From Rhizobium sullae (GTDB lineage Bacteria; Pseudomonadota; Alphaproteobacteria; Rhizobiales; Rhizobiaceae), in the NCBI RefSeq assembly GCF_900169785.1, contig NZ_FWER01000010.1, positions 62,001-126,000 on the forward strand: DNA of 64,000 nucleotides. Direction: 5' to 3'. A model generated the notes under the pieces. The model searched no databases. It was given only the letters and a program-made list of their open reading frames with translations, and was not told the origin of the DNA. This document shows positions 11,892-21,605 of this stretch, one piece after another; the first letter of the stretch is position 1; the number at the start of each line of letters is the position of its first letter. Made by a program: the position numbers and the translations under genes.

Positions 11892-11910
11892 GGCCGCATC
11901 ATCCGAACTG

Positions 11911-12528
11911 TTAAACCAAGCGTTGGAGATTGAAAATCTCAAGTATGACCGAATCTCGCTCGACAACGCTTCGATGTTCTAGCAGATCAAAACGCCACCG
12001 ACCACGTGCCTTGGCAATTTCAACGCCGTAATCCCGGCCTTTATGGAAGTATGCACGCGTATTTTTGTTGCGAAGCATCCAAGGTTCCGCAAAGTCGCAT
12101 AGTTTGTCGAGATCGGCGAGGGCGCGGGCGGATATAGCATCGCAGGAGGCGACAACAGCCGGTCCATCCTCAATGCGGATCGAATGCACAGAACCGCGTG
12201 CCCCTGTTTCCCGAAGGGCCAGCCTGAGGAAAGACGCTTTCTTGTTGTTGCTCTCAAGAAGGTGAACCCACCCATCGGCAAGCTCGGCCAAGAGGATGGC
12301 GGTGATCACGCCGGGAAATCCGCCGCCGCTGCCCATATCCACCCACCGCTTCGGGCCGGGAGCTAATTGAAAGATTTGGGCGCTGTCGGCGACGTGTCTT
12401 TGCCACGCGTCATTCAACGTTGAGGGAGCGACTAGGTTGATGGATTTAGACCACTTGCTAAAGAGAGCAACAAAATGCTCCAGTCTATCTTGTGTTTCAC
12501 GTGAAACACTTTGACCGTTCAATTCCAT
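11911..12528 (-). CDS. rsmG: 16S rRNA m7G527 methyltransferase RsmG (GidB)
   Basis: A 205-residue SAM-dependent methyltransferase acting on G527 of 16S rRNA. The SAM-binding loop is [18 protein letters not shown] (about 65-80), and [17 protein letters not shown] follows in the family pattern. The N-terminal residues SVSRET are encoded by a perfect parS palindrome (12493-12508), so the centromere-like site lies inside the gene. It sits 19 bases downstream of mnmG and just upstream of parA, all on the minus strand. Confidence 0.96.
   Translation of the reverse strand: MELNGQSVSRETQDRLEHFVALFSKWSKSINLVAPSTLNDAWQRHVADSAQIFQLAPGPKRWVDMGSGGGFPGVITAILLAELADGWVHLLESNNKKASFLRLALRETGARGSVHSIRIEDGPAVVASCDAISARALADLDKLCDFAEPWMLRNKNTRAYFHKGRDYGVEIAKARGRWRFDLLEHRSVVERDSVILEIFNLQRLV
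12493..12508. other. parS site 1 (perfect, inside rsmG)
   Basis: TGTTTCACGTGAAACA, a perfect 16-bp palindrome identical to the widely conserved bacterial parS consensus. It is read in frame by rsmG as V-S-R-E-T. It lies about 1.4 kb from parB and about 6.4 kb from the predicted oriC. Confidence 0.93.
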
Positions 12529-12547
12529 GAAAGACTCTCAAAAAGTG

Positions 12548-14422
12548 TTAGGCAACCGACCGCCGCGCAGCCTCTGTTCTTCGCAAATGAACGAGCAGGA
12601 GAGAGATGGCCGCCGGCGTCATGCCATCTATCTTTGCGGCTTGAGCGACGTTGAACGGGCGCTGATTGCCAAGCTTCTGCTTGAGCTCGTTCGAAAGGCC
12701 AGGCAGCATCGAATAGTCGAAACCCTCTGGGATGAGTCGATTTTCGTCGCGTTGGACATCGACAATGTCTGAGGACTGCCGGCGCATATAAACGGCATAT
12801 GATGCTTCAATCTCTATGGCCTCTGCGATCGGCTTGCTAAACGCCCGAAGTTCGGGCCATACATTTGACAGCAGAGCCATGTCGAAATCGGGATACGCGA
12901 GTAACTCATAGGCAGAGCGCCTCTGCCCATCCAGATTAATCTTCAACCCATACTCGCGGGCCTCATTTGGCGTAATGTGTAATGCCTTAAGCTGTTCTCG
13001 CGCACCGTCAAGAGCACATTCATATTCGCGGAATTTGGCACGACGAGCCTCTCCCAAACAGCCGATCTCATCCGCAATTGGAGTAAGCCGCATATCGGCA
13101 TTGTCCGCACGCAGAGAAAGGCGGTATTCCGCACGCGAGGTGAACATGCGATAAGGCTCGGCGACACCCCTCGACGTCAGATCGTCAATCATGACGCCGA
13201 TGTAAGAATTCGTACGGCTTAGGTAGACCGGCGTTTGGCCGCCTGCGCGGCGTGCCGCATTAAGGCCCGCCACGAGACCTTGGGCCGCTGCCTCCTCGTA
13301 GCCTGTCGTTCCGTTGATCTGGCCGGCAAGATAGAGCCCCGGCATCCTCTTTACTTCAAGAGAAGGTGTCAGCTCGCGCGGATCGACATGATCATATTCG
13401 ATTGCATAGCCAGGCTGGATGATGGAAGCCTTCTCAAGGCCTGGTATGGTCCGGATAAAGGCATCCTGCACCTCTGCCGGCAGCGACGTCGAAATACCAT
13501 TCGGGTAGACAGTGTCATCGTCCAAGCCTTCCGGCTCAAGGAAGATTTGATGCCCATCCCGCTCGCCGAACTTCACGATCTTATCTTCGATCGAGGGGCA
13601 ATAGCGCGGTCCAACGCCCTCGATCTGCCCGGAATACATTGCCGAGCGATGCAGGTTATCCTGAATGAGTTTATGTGTGGCAGTCGTTGTGCGGGTTACC
13701 CCACATTCAATCTGAGGATTCGTAATTGCGCCGGTCATGAATGAGAACGGTGTTACCTCGTCATCCGCGCCCTGTCGGCCAACCGATGCCCAATCGATGG
13801 TTTTCCCGTCAAGGCGCGCTGGCGTACCTGTCTTAAGACGGCCGAGCCGAAGCCCCAGGCGCGATAGTGTTCCAGATAAACCAAGAGACGGATCTTCACC
13901 GACACGGCCCGCCGGAATCTTCTTATCCCCGATATGAATAAGCCCGCGCAGGAAGGTTCCCGTCGTAAGAACCACAGCGCCAGAATTCAGAATCCGGCTA
14001 TCTTTCATTGTGACGCCGGTGACGCTACCCTCTGATATATCAAGATCAAAGGCATCGCCTTCGATAACGTCAATATTATCAATAGCTTCTATTGCCGCCT
14101 GCATGGCGGTTCGATAGAGCTTCCGATCGGCTTGGGTCCGCGGGCCGCGGACCGCCGGGCCTTTCTTGCGATTGAGCATGCGAAACTGGATGCCGGCAGC
14201 ATCGGCCACACGACCCATGAGGCCGTCCAGCGCATCCACCTCCCGCACGAGGTGACCCTTGCCAAGGCCACCAATCGCCGGGTTGCAGGACATGACCCCG
14301 ATCGTGTCTCGCCGATGCGTCACCAGAGCTGTACGAGCACCTAGGCGAGCCGCTGCGCTGGCCGCTTCGCAACCTGCATGACCACCTCCGATTACGATGA
14401 CGTCGTATTGATAGATGGTCAT
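12548..14422 (-). CDS. mnmG: tRNA uridine-34 modification enzyme MnmG (GidA)
   Basis: A 624-residue FAD-binding protein that with MnmE installs the 5-carboxymethylaminomethyl group on wobble U34 of certain tRNAs. The FAD motif is [19 protein letters not shown] at residues 10-28, followed by [20 protein letters not shown] and the FAD-contacting TTGTFLRG. The C-terminal MnmE-binding helical domain has the expected [19 protein letters not shown] and [15 protein letters not shown]. The start ATG 14422 follows AGAAGG. It lies between mnmE (37-base gap holding parS site 2) and rsmG; its partner MnmE is therefore encoded just upstream. Confidence 0.97.
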   Translation of the reverse strand: MTIYQYDVIVIGGGHAGCEAASAAARLGARTALVTHRRDTIGVMSCNPAIGGLGKGHLVREVDALDGLMGRVADAAGIQFRMLNRKKGPAVRGPRTQADRKLYRTAMQAAIEAIDNIDVIEGDAFDLDISEGSVTGVTMKDSRILNSGAVVLTTGTFLRGLIHIGDKKIPAGRVGEDPSLGLSGTLSRLGLRLGRLKTGTPARLDGKTIDWASVGRQGADDEVTPFSFMTGAITNPQIECGVTRTTTATHKLIQDNLHRSAMYSGQIEGVGPRYCPSIEDKIVKFGERDGHQIFLEPEGLDDDTVYPNGISTSLPAEVQDAFIRTIPGLEKASIIQPGYAIEYDHVDPRELTPSLEVKRMPGLYLAGQINGTTGYEEAAAQGLVAGLNAARRAGGQTPVYLSRTNSYIGVMIDDLTSRGVAEPYRMFTSRAEYRLSLRADNADMRLTPIADEIGCLGEARRAKFREYECALDGAREQLKALHITPNEAREYGLKINLDGQRRSAYELLAYPDFDMALLSNVWPELRAFSKPIAEAIEIEASYAVYMRRQSSDIVDVQRDENRLIPEGFDYSMLPGLSNELKQKLGNQRPFNVAQAAKIDGMTPAAISLLLVHLRRTEAARRSVA

Positions 14423-14446
14423 TTCGCCTTCTCACACGCTTTCAGA

Positions 14447-14462
14447 TGTTTCACGTGAATCA
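14447..14462. other. parS site 2 (one mismatch, at the mnmE stop)
   Basis: TGTTTCACGTGAATCA differs from the perfect palindrome at one position (A to T at base 14). The last three bases (14460-14462) are the complement of the mnmE stop codon, and the rest fills most of the mnmE-mnmG gap. It is the exact reverse complement of site 3 at 20753. Confidence 0.85.
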
Positions 14463-15776
14463 TTTTCCGATGCAAAACTCGGAAAAGATTATATCGAGTA
14501 AATTGTCGACGTCGACGCGTCCCGTAATTCTGCCCAGGGCGTTCCCCGCGATGCGAAGATTCTCGGCTCTAATGTCAAGTCCCGCTGACGGGTCGGCCAA
14601 CGCTGCCCCGATCGCCTCCAGACATTCCATAAGCGAATCCCTTTGCCGCCTGCGGCTTGGGATCGCCAGGCTATGGCTGCTGACTTGCCGCTCCAGTCGC
14701 TCGGCGATGGCGGCGCGAAGAGCGAACAATCCCACATCCGTGACAGCAGATATCGTCAGGTCATAGGCGAACGGACCAGTCGCCGCGGATATATCGGCCT
14801 TTGTCCCAACCCGCAAGACTTCCGTATTCGTGATCGGCGAAAGCTCGTTCCTGCCTTGGGTCATATCCTCGAGATAGAGCACAAGATTCGCCTCAGAGAT
14901 GATCCGCTCGGCCCGCCGTACGCCCTCGCGTTCAACGAACTCATCTGTATCGCGCAAACCAGCCGTGTCATAAAGCTTTACGAGGAAACCATTGATATCG
15001 AGATCGACGTGAAGAACATCACGCGTCGTTCCCGCTATATTCGTGACAATAGCAACCTCTCGCTGCGCAAGCGCGTTCATCAAGGTCGACTTTCCGGCAT
15101 TTGGCGCGCCTGCAATGACGACTTTGAAACCATCGCGAATGATCTCGCCCGCCTGCGCATGCGCGAGGTGGTTCTCTACCTCGGCATGCAGTTGAGCGAT
15201 ATCATCCCACACCAGAGCTGAAACCGAACCGGGCACGTCATCTTCATCGGCAAAGTCGAGTTCAGCTTCAATCAGAGCACGAGCTCGCGTCAATCGTTCC
15301 GCCCACGAATCGTATAGCTCGGATAGTTTGCCCTGGCTATGCTCGACCGCCAGGCGCCTTTGCATCTCCGTCTCTGCGGCAATCAGATCCGCCAGACCCT
15401 CAATCTCGACGAGGTCAAGTTTGCCGTTTTCAAACGCCCGCCGCGAGAACTCACCCTCCGCAGCCATCCGCACGCCCTCAATCGCCTCTAGTTCCTCAAA
15501 GAGGGCATGAATGACGGCTCGACTCCCATGAAGCTGAAGCTCGGCGCAGTCTTCGCCTGTAAAAGAATCTGGCGATGGAAAGAAGAGTGCCAACCCACTG
15601 TCTATAACCAAACCGTTACGGGAACGAATCGTTCGCAGAGACGCCCTGCGTGGCGGTGGGGTGTCGCCGATCAGCAGTCGCAAGGCATCGCGCGTCTTCA
15701 CACCACTGAGGCGGACAACCGCAACGCCGGAAGGAACAGTTCCACTCGATAGCGCATAAATGGTTTCGTTCGACAT
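14460..15776 (-). CDS. mnmE: tRNA modification GTPase MnmE
   Basis: A 438-residue G protein that works with MnmG in wobble-U34 modification. The N-terminal tetrahydrofolate-binding domain begins [20 protein letters not shown]. The G domain has the P-loop [14 protein letters not shown] (about 222-235), the switch segment [12 protein letters not shown] and DTAGLRDT. The C-terminal catalytic motif is CIGK at the very end, matching the family CxGK. Length is slightly short but within range. Upstream is rho, separated by 91 bases with a terminator-like hairpin, so mnmE probably has its own promoter there. Confidence 0.97.
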   Translation of the reverse strand: MSNETIYALSSGTVPSGVAVVRLSGVKTRDALRLLIGDTPPPRRASLRTIRSRNGLVIDSGLALFFPSPDSFTGEDCAELQLHGSRAVIHALFEELEAIEGVRMAAEGEFSRRAFENGKLDLVEIEGLADLIAAETEMQRRLAVEHSQGKLSELYDSWAERLTRARALIEAELDFADEDDVPGSVSALVWDDIAQLHAEVENHLAHAQAGEIIRDGFKVVIAGAPNAGKSTLMNALAQREVAIVTNIAGTTRDVLHVDLDINGFLVKLYDTAGLRDTDEFVEREGVRRAERIISEANLVLYLEDMTQGRNELSPITNTEVLRVGTKADISAATGPFAYDLTISAVTDVGLFALRAAIAERLERQVSSHSLAIPSRRRQRDSLMECLEAIGAALADPSAGLDIRAENLRIAGNALGRITGRVDVDNLLDIIFSEFCIGK

Positions 15777-15815
15777 CCCCGACCACTCTGGCCACGCTCG
15801 GATTCCTCATAAGCG

Positions 15816-15845
15816 AAAGCCGGCCATCGCGAAACGGCCGGCTTT
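15816..15845 (-). terminator. Hairpin downstream of rho
   Basis: A 10-bp perfect stem (15816-15825 with 15836-15845) closes a 10-base loop between the rho stop and the mnmE start. The run of T's after the stem is short, so it may be an attenuating or Rho-assisted end rather than a strong intrinsic terminator. Confidence 0.6.
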
Positions 15846-15867
15846 ATTTCAGGAATCCGGCTATCTG

Positions 15868-17133
15868 TTATGTATTCATAGAGTCGAAGAAGTCTGGATT
15901 GCTCTTCGTCTGCTTCAGCTTGTCGATGAGAAACTCGATAGCGTCGGTTGTTCCCATCGGAGCAAGAATACGTCGAAGCACGAAGATCTTCTGCAGATCC
16001 TGGCGCGGAACAAGCAGATCCTCCTTACGCGTGCCGGACTTCAGAATATCCATCGCCGGGAAGATGCGCTTATCGGCCACCTTACGGTCGAGAACGATTT
16101 CCGAGTTACCGGTTCCCTTGAATTCTTCGAAGATCACTTCATCCATGCGGCTGCCGGTATCAATGAGCGCCGTGGCGATAATCGTCAGAGAGCCGCCTTC
16201 TTCGATGTTACGGGCAGCGCCGAAGAAGCGCTTCGGCCGTTGTAGGGCGTTGGCATCAACACCACCAGTCAGAACCTTGCCGGAGGACGGCACAACGGTG
16301 TTATAGGCGCGGCCAAGGCGCGTGATCGAATCGAGCAGGATGACGACATCACGGCCGTGCTCGACGAGCCGCTTCGCCTTCTCGATCACCATCTCAGCGA
16401 CCTGCACGTGACGGACCGCCGGCTCGTCGAAGGTTGAAGAAATGACTTCGCCGCGCACTGAACGCTGCATGTCCGTCACTTCCTCCGGCCGCTCGTCAAT
16501 CAGCAGAACGATAAGGTAGCATTCCGGATGATTTGCGGTGATCGAATGTGCGATATTCTGTAGAAGAACAGTCTTACCGGTCCTGGGCGGAGCGACGATG
16601 AGGCCACGCTGGCCCTTACCGAGCGGCGCGACAAGGTCGATGACACGCGCAGACAGATCCTTCGATGTCGGAACATCGAGCTCCATCTTGAAACGTTCAT
16701 TGGGATAAAGCGGCGTGAGGTTATCAAAGTGGACCTTATGGCGGATCTTTTCCGGATCTTCGAAATTGATCGTGTTCACCTTGAGCAGGGCGAAATAGCG
16801 CTCGCCTTCCTTGGGACCACGAATCGGTCCCTCGACCGTATCGCCGGTTTTCAGCGAGAAGCGGCGGATCTGCGATGGAGAGATGTAAATATCGTCTGGA
16901 CCCGGGAGGTAGTTGGCGTTTGCCGAACGCAGGAAGCCGAAACCATCTTGCAGAACTTCCACGACGCCTTCGCCGATGATCTCTACATCCTGGCTCGCGA
17001 GAACCTTCAGGATTGCAAACATCAATTCCTGTTTGCGCATGGTGCTTGCATTTTCGACCTCGAGCGATTCGGCGAACGCCAGAAGATCGGTCGGGGATTT
17101 GCTCTTAAGTTCCTGAAGCTTCATTTCAGCCAT
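15868..17133 (-). CDS. rho: Transcription termination factor Rho
   Basis: A 421-residue hexameric RNA helicase that ends transcription at Rho-dependent sites. The N-terminal Rho_N domain ([16 protein letters not shown]) leads into the RNA-binding OB fold with [15 protein letters not shown]. The ATPase P-loop is [18 protein letters not shown] (about 175-190), with [16 protein letters not shown] and [14 protein letters not shown] for Walker B and the Q/R loops. The frame opens at 17235, but the family starts at MAEMKLQEL (17133), which gives the usual length. A 188-bp leader region separates it from hemJ; autoregulation is known in enterobacteria, but nothing here shows it directly. Confidence 0.97.
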   Translation of the reverse strand: MAEMKLQELKSKSPTDLLAFAESLEVENASTMRKQELMFAILKVLASQDVEIIGEGVVEVLQDGFGFLRSANANYLPGPDDIYISPSQIRRFSLKTGDTVEGPIRGPKEGERYFALLKVNTINFEDPEKIRHKVHFDNLTPLYPNERFKMELDVPTSKDLSARVIDLVAPLGKGQRGLIVAPPRTGKTVLLQNIAHSITANHPECYLIVLLIDERPEEVTDMQRSVRGEVISSTFDEPAVRHVQVAEMVIEKAKRLVEHGRDVVILLDSITRLGRAYNTVVPSSGKVLTGGVDANALQRPKRFFGAARNIEEGGSLTIIATALIDTGSRMDEVIFEEFKGTGNSEIVLDRKVADKRIFPAMDILKSGTRKEDLLVPRQDLQKIFVLRRILAPMGTTDAIEFLIDKLKQTKSNPDFFDSMNT

Positions 17134-17321
17134 GAAGTGACCATTACTCTGTATTTCGAAGGGGGGAAGGCTATGTTGCGTCGTTTCGGTGTTGCGAAAG
17201 GGCTCGCAGACGACTGAACTCAAAACACATGCCACGAAGATGAGATGCGCGGAAAATAGCGACTAAGCTGAGATGCCGCAAGGGGGCTGTTTAAAATGAA
17301 GTAAATTTAAGCGGCGCCCCT

Positions 17322-17861
17322 TCAAAACGGCTTAACGACAACCAGGATGACGATGAGAATCATGAGTAGCGTCGGTGCCTCATTCATAAATCTCCAATAT
17401 CGCGCCGTGCGCCGGTTTTCATCCCGTGCGAAAGCATCAACCGCGCGACTGAAGAACAAGTGAACGGCCGTCAAGAGCACGACGAGGGCGATCTTGGCAT
17501 GAAGCCACGCACCCTGAAAACCGTAGACAGACCAAGCTAGATACAGACCGAAAACCCAGGTCAGCATCATCGCCGGGTTCATGACGATCTTCAGCAGGCG
17601 CCGTTCCATAACCTTGAAGGTTTCCGACTGTACGGAACCTGGCTCCGCGTCGGTATGGTAGATGAAGAGCCTCGGCATATAGAACAGCCCGGCCATCCAG
17701 GAGATGACCGCAATGATGTGCAGTGCCTTGATCCAAAGGTAGAGGTTGGCTGGGTTCCATGCAAACAGCCCGACGGCAAGCAGCGCAAAAAAGGCGAGGG
17801 CGAAATGTGCCCGTCGCCGCGCATAGCTTCCTGTTCGCTCATCCGTCTGCTTTTCCATCAT
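17322..17861 (-). CDS. hemJ: Protoporphyrinogen IX oxidase HemJ
   Basis: A 179-residue inner-membrane protein of the HemJ/UPF0093 family, which oxidises protoporphyrinogen IX to protoporphyrin IX in bacteria lacking HemG/HemY. About four to five membrane segments are visible, at roughly 18-35, 42-62, 95-115, 120-140 and 158-178. Conserved residues are ALHIIAVISWMAGLFYMPRL, with the essential histidine, and EAPTLLMILIVILVVVKPF at the C-terminus. The start codon directly abuts the hemE stop (17861/17862), so the two haem-synthesis genes are probably cotranscribed. Confidence 0.92.
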   Translation of the reverse strand: MMEKQTDERTGSYARRRAHFALAFFALLAVGLFAWNPANLYLWIKALHIIAVISWMAGLFYMPRLFIYHTDAEPGSVQSETFKVMERRLLKIVMNPAMMLTWVFGLYLAWSVYGFQGAWLHAKIALVVLLTAVHLFFSRAVDAFARDENRRTARYWRFMNEAPTLLMILIVILVVVKPF

Positions 17862-18896
17862 TCAATTCCCGCCACGGCGAACGCGTTTGACAAGCAGACG
17901 GACATTTTCCGGATCGGCCTGCGGCGTAATTCCGTGGCCGAGGTTGAAGATCAACGGTCCGCCGCCAAGGTGCATCATGATGTCGTCGATACCCTCCTCA
18001 AGCGCGCGCCCACCGGCGACGACGCGCATGGGATCGAGATTGCCTTGGACCGGCCCTTCCTTCTGAAGCTCGGCAGCGAATTCAAGTGGAACGGACCAAT
18101 CAAGCCCAATCGCGTCAGCATCGGTCTTCTGCCTGTAGGTCTTCAGAAGATAACCTGCACCCTTGGCAAAGGCGATGACCCGAGCCTTCGGGCGCTGCGC
18201 TTTGACGCGGGCAATGATCCGAGCAACTGGCTTGACGGCAAACGCCTCAAATTCCTTTTCTCCAAGAACGCCTGCCCAGGAATCGAAAATCTGCACTGCA
18301 TCGGCGCCGGCATCGATCTGCGCTACCAGATACTCGGCAGAGATATCCGCAAGCAGCATAAGCAGTCGTTCAAACGCTTTCGGATGCTGGTAGGCAAAAA
18401 GCCTCGCCGGGGCCTGATCAGGCGTGCCGTGCCCTGCGATCATGTAAGTCGCCACCGTCCAGGGCGCACCGCAAAAGCCGAGAAGTGTCGTCTCTTCCGG
18501 GAGTTCCGTGCGCAACCGGCGCACTGTCTCGAACACCGGCTTCAGATAGTCGATAACACCATCAGCAGCCAGACGTGAAATTCCAGCCTCGTCGATCGGG
18601 TCCATTTCCGGACCATGGCCTTCCGTGAAACGCACATTGCGCTTCATGGCATCCGGAATGACGAGAATATCAGAGAAGAGGATCGCCGCATCGAAGCCGT
18701 AGCGGCGGATGGGCTGCAGTGTCACTTCGACAGCGTGCTCCGGGGAATAACAGAGGTCGAGGAAGCTTCCTGCCTTTGCACGCGTTTCTCTATACTCCGG
18801 CAGATAACGGCCTGCCTGTCTCATAAGCCAGATCGGAGGAGGGGAGAGAGTTTCACCGTCGAGAACTCTCATGATTTTCCGGCGCGTTTCGCTCAA
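17862..18896 (-). CDS. hemE: Uroporphyrinogen decarboxylase
   Basis: A 344-residue cytoplasmic enzyme that removes four carboxylates from uroporphyrinogen III to give coproporphyrinogen III. Signature motifs are [15 protein letters not shown] (near residue 23) and [16 protein letters not shown]. The catalytic aspartate is in [11 protein letters not shown]. Translation may begin at TTG 18896 ([14 protein letters not shown]) or at ATG 18872; homologous proteins usually have a few residues before the MRVLDG-like segment, so the longer form is shown. hemE adjoins the origin region in many alphaproteobacteria, and here it bounds the 403-bp oriC candidate. Confidence 0.96.
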   Translation of the reverse strand: MSETRRKIMRVLDGETLSPPPIWLMRQAGRYLPEYRETRAKAGSFLDLCYSPEHAVEVTLQPIRRYGFDAAILFSDILVIPDAMKRNVRFTEGHGPEMDPIDEAGISRLAADGVIDYLKPVFETVRRLRTELPEETTLLGFCGAPWTVATYMIAGHGTPDQAPARLFAYQHPKAFERLLMLLADISAEYLVAQIDAGADAVQIFDSWAGVLGEKEFEAFAVKPVARIIARVKAQRPKARVIAFAKGAGYLLKTYRQKTDADAIGLDWSVPLEFAAELQKEGPVQGNLDPMRVVAGGRALEEGIDDIMMHLGGGPLIFNLGHGITPQADPENVRLLVKRVRRGGN

Positions 18897-19299
18897 GCGC
18901 TTCGTCCCTTTAAGAATCTAAAGATATTTTAAAAGGTTTCTATTTCTTAGAGTCGGTGTCTATCAAGGATTAAAATCCATCCACTGCTGATACAATTTGT
19001 TGCGCGCATCAAAGATATCAGGACAATATCGATCGCATTCCATCGTAGATTTTGGAGAAGTTCGAATCTAAAAATGATTCCAGAAACTTGCCTCGAAGGG
19101 TGAGGCGGCGTTGTCTGTGGATATCCTGTGTATTTCAGATGAGTTCTTTAGCGCCGATCACAAAATCCACAGACTGCCCTTTGGTGCTCTCCAGAAAATC
19201 CGAAATGTGGATAAGGGGTCACGTTTTCCCTTGCCTCAAGCCATGCCGGTCCCTTAGCTCTCTATCATCCAGTCTTTTCAACAGGCAGCGGAAAATAGC
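18897..19299. other. oriC: Probable chromosomal origin of replication, oriC (hemE-ppsR gap)
   Basis: This 403-bp gap has no gene. The left part (18911-18975) is AT-rich and suits an unwinding element. A perfect DnaA box lies at 19206-19214 (TGTGGATAA, reverse of TTATCCACA), with weaker boxes at 19116-19124 (TGTGGATAT), about 19127-19135 (TGTGTATTT) and 19163-19171 (AAATCCACA). GANTC sites, the CcrM methylation sequence, occur at 18914, 18950, 19064 and 19076. Genes on both sides point outward, and the hemE/ppsR (RP001-type) location matches origins known in Caulobacter and rhizobia. TTAA half-sites exist (18910, 18929, 18970), but no full CtrA TTAA-N7-TTAA was found. Confidence 0.85.
19206..19214 (-). 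other. DnaA box, perfect consensus
   Basis: TGTGGATAA on the plus strand is the exact reverse complement of TTATCCACA, the high-affinity DnaA site. It lies about 90 bases before the ppsR start, inside the oriC candidate. Confidence 0.85.
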
Positions 19300-20121
19300 G
19301 TGGAGAACCGCACGAACTTCTTCCATCTGCATCTGATTTCTGACTCGACCGGTGAGACTCTGATCTCAGCCGGTCGTGCCGCGTCCGCCCAGTTCAAATC
19401 CGCTCAGCCGGTAGAACATGTCTATCCGTTGATACGGAATCGTAAGCAGCTGTTTGCTGTTCTCGATGCGATCGACAACGAGCCGGGCATCGTCCTCTAC
19501 ACGGTCGTCGATCGGGAACTCGCGGGGCTGATCGATGAGAGATGTGTGGAAATGGGCGTCGCCTCGGTCAATGTGCTTGAGCCCGTGATGGCCGCTTTCC
19601 AGCTTTATCTCGGTGCTCCGTTGCGGCGTCGCGTCGGTGCCCAGCACGTGATGAATGCCGGGTATTTTGCGCGTATCGAGGCGCTCAATTTCACCATGGA
19701 TCACGACGATGGGCAGATGCCCGAGGATTACAACGACGCCGACGTCGTCGTCATCGGCATCAGCAGGACATCGAAAACACCGACGAGTATCTATCTCGCC
19801 AACCGCGGCATCAAGACAGCGAACATTCCGATCGTCTACGATGTGCCCTTGCCGGAAGCGCTTCTCACTGCAACGAGGCCGCTGATCGTCTGTCTCATCG
19901 CAACGACGGATCGGATATCGCAGGTGCGTGAAAACCGGGTGCTTGGTGCGACGCCTGGCTTCGACCGTAGCCAATATACGGATCGAGCAGCGATCTCCGA
20001 AGAACTAAAATATGCCCGGTCTCTTTGCGCGCGCCATAATTGGCCGTTGATCGATGTGACCCGTCGTTCCATCGAAGAGACGGCGGCCGCAATCGTTGCC
20101 CTGCGCCCCAAGCTGCGCTAA
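19300..20121 (+). CDS. ppsR: PPDK/PEP synthetase regulatory protein (kinase/pyrophosphorylase, DUF299)
   Basis: A 273-residue bifunctional regulator that switches pyruvate, phosphate dikinase or PEP synthetase by ADP-dependent phosphorylation and Pi-dependent dephosphorylation of a threonine. The N-terminus [20 protein letters not shown] and the P-loop-like [20 protein letters not shown] (about 150-168) are diagnostic. The start is GTG 19300; no better ATG precedes it. It is the first rightward gene after the oriC candidate, corresponding to the RP001-type gene long noted beside alphaproteobacterial origins. The choice between PPDK and PEP synthetase as target is not visible here. Confidence 0.93.
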   Translation: MENRTNFFHLHLISDSTGETLISAGRAASAQFKSAQPVEHVYPLIRNRKQLFAVLDAIDNEPGIVLYTVVDRELAGLIDERCVEMGVASVNVLEPVMAAFQLYLGAPLRRRVGAQHVMNAGYFARIEALNFTMDHDDGQMPEDYNDADVVVIGISRTSKTPTSIYLANRGIKTANIPIVYDVPLPEALLTATRPLIVCLIATTDRISQVRENRVLGATPGFDRSQYTDRAAISEELKYARSLCARHNWPLIDVTRRSIEETAAAIVALRPKLR

Positions 20122-20155
20122 GCGCTGACATTATCAATCTTGAGCTAGGAGACGC

Positions 20156-20755
20156 ATGACATCGAAACTGATTCTCGCCTCGTCCAGTCCATTCCGGCGG
20201 ATGCTGCTTGCGAACGCCGGTCTGGAGTTTGAAGCGCATGCGGCAAAGATCGACGAGCGGGCGATCGAAGCACCGCTCGAAAGAGAGGGCGCATCTCCAG
20301 ACACTGTCGCCTCGGTGCTTGCTAGGGCCAAGGCAGAGGAGGTGAGCAGCCGGTTTCCGGATTCTCTCGTCATCGGCTCGGATCAGACCATGTCGCTTCG
20401 TGATCACGTGTTTCACAAGCCGCACGACATGGCTGACGCCGCCAATCATCTGAGAGTACTTTCGGGGCAAACACATCGTCTGAACAGTGCGATCGCCATC
20501 ATCGGAAATGGTGCGCTTCTATGGGAGCACGTGTCACACGCGTCGCTGACGATGCGCGTTCTGTCGGCGGATTTCATATCGCGCCATCTGGCAAGAGTTG
20601 GCGACAAGGCGCTCGGCAGCGTTGGCGCCTATCAGCTGGAAGGCGAGGGAATTCAACTTTTCGACCGGATCGACGGCGACTACTTCACGATCCTTGGCCT
20701 GCCAATGTTGCCACTGCTTCAGAAACTAAGGGAATTGGGCGCGATCGATGGATGA
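20156..20755 (+). CDS. maf: Maf-like nucleoside triphosphate pyrophosphatase
   Basis: A 199-residue house-cleaning enzyme that hydrolyses dTTP/UTP or modified nucleotides to monophosphates. The N-terminal substrate loop is [21 protein letters not shown] (about 4-23), with the catalytic region LVIGSDQTM and [20 protein letters not shown]. The start ATG 20156 follows a GGAGACGC site. Its last 8 bases overlap the aroE start, and parS site 3 begins at its stop codon. Confidence 0.92.
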   Translation: MTSKLILASSSPFRRMLLANAGLEFEAHAAKIDERAIEAPLEREGASPDTVASVLARAKAEEVSSRFPDSLVIGSDQTMSLRDHVFHKPHDMADAANHLRVLSGQTHRLNSAIAIIGNGALLWEHVSHASLTMRVLSADFISRHLARVGDKALGSVGAYQLEGEGIQLFDRIDGDYFTILGLPMLPLLQKLRELGAIDG

Positions 20756-21605
20756 TTCACGTGAAACATTCGGCCCGAATGCTTTCGTTACCGGCTTCCC
20801 GGTGCGGCACTCACGCTCGCCCTTGATCCACGGATACTGGCTGAAAAAGCTTGGACTTCGCGGTAGCTACCGCCCATACGAGGTTGCTCCCGCCGATTTT
20901 GCGGCATTCATGGGATCGCTCAAGGATCAAAGCTCCCAATTTATCGGCGGCAATGTCACCATCCCACACAAGGAGATGGCCTGTCGGCTCGCCGACAGGC
21001 CGGACGAACTCTCCCAGGAACTCGGTGCTTCCAACACGTTATGGCTGGCGGAAGGAAAACTCCATTCGACCAATACCGACGGGCAGGGATTTACCGCGAA
21101 CCTGGACGCGCGCCACCCTGGTTGGGATAAACATGACACCGTAGTAATACTCGGGGCAGGTGGGGCGAGCCGCGCGGTCATACAGGCAGTGCGCGACCGC
21201 GGCTTTCGGGAGATTCATGTCGTCAACCGAACCGCTGCGCGCGCGCAGGAACTTGCCGATCGCTTCGGTGAGAAAGTCTATGCACATCCAATGGGAGCAC
21301 TCGCGGAGGTCATGAAAGGAGCGGGGCTTTTCGTCAATACGACATCGCTCGGCATGGACGGCGAAACGGCACCGGCAATCGATTTCCTGCCACTCGACGA
21401 AAATGCGGTCGTCACCGATATCGTCTATGTGCCGCTGAAGACACCTTTGTTGAAACAAGCCGAGGAACAAGGTTTTGTGATCGTGGACGGACTCGGTATG
21501 CTGCTTCACCAGGCAGTGCCGGGCTTTGAGAAATGGTTCGGCAAGCGCCCGGTCGTGGATGACGAGCTTCGTGCGCTCATCGTCGCAGATATGGAAAAGC
21601 ACTGA
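20748..21605 (+). CDS. aroE: Shikimate dehydrogenase
   Basis: A 285-residue NADPH-dependent enzyme reducing 3-dehydroshikimate in the aromatic amino-acid pathway. The shikimate-binding motif is [16 protein letters not shown] (about 17-32), with NVTIPHKE carrying the catalytic lysine and the NADP loop [12 protein letters not shown] (about 132-143). ATG 20748 starts 8 bases inside maf (ATGGATGA); the next in-frame residues, D-S-R-E-T, are encoded by parS site 3. It overlaps coaE by one base, so maf-aroE-coaE-dnaQ form a tight run. Confidence 0.95.
   Translation: MDDSRETFGPNAFVTGFPVRHSRSPLIHGYWLKKLGLRGSYRPYEVAPADFAAFMGSLKDQSSQFIGGNVTIPHKEMACRLADRPDELSQELGASNTLWLAEGKLHSTNTDGQGFTANLDARHPGWDKHDTVVILGAGGASRAVIQAVRDRGFREIHVVNRTAARAQELADRFGEKVYAHPMGALAEVMKGAGLFVNTTSLGMDGETAPAIDFLPLDENAVVTDIVYVPLKTPLLKQAEEQGFVIVDGLGMLLHQAVPGFEKWFGKRPVVDDELRALIVADMEKH
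20753..20768. other. parS site 3 (one mismatch, start of aroE)
   Basis: TGATTCACGTGAAACA is the exact reverse complement of site 2 and one base from the perfect palindrome. It spans the maf stop codon and encodes D-S-R-E-T of aroE. It lies about 1.5 kb to the right of the oriC candidate, so ParB sites flank the origin on both sides. Confidence 0.85.

Noticed and set aside
11892..11966. Longer parA start at 11966
   Set aside because: It would overlap rsmG by 56 bases and add 25 residues absent from the ParA family; ATG 11891 gives the normal protein.
17281..17323. AAGGGG/CCCCTT inverted repeat after hemJ as a terminator
   Set aside because: Only 6 bp pair over a 30-base loop and no T-run follows, so it is not supported as a terminator.
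18905..18975. CtrA binding site in oriC (TTAA-N7-TTAA)
   Set aside because: TTAA half-sites occur at 18910, 18929 and 18970, but no pair has the 7-base spacing, so only weak half-site binding could be proposed.
19061..19069. GTTCGAATC-like tRNA T-loop in the oriC candidate
   Set aside because: No acceptor stem, anticodon arm or cloverleaf can be formed around it; the match is short and includes a GANTC site instead.
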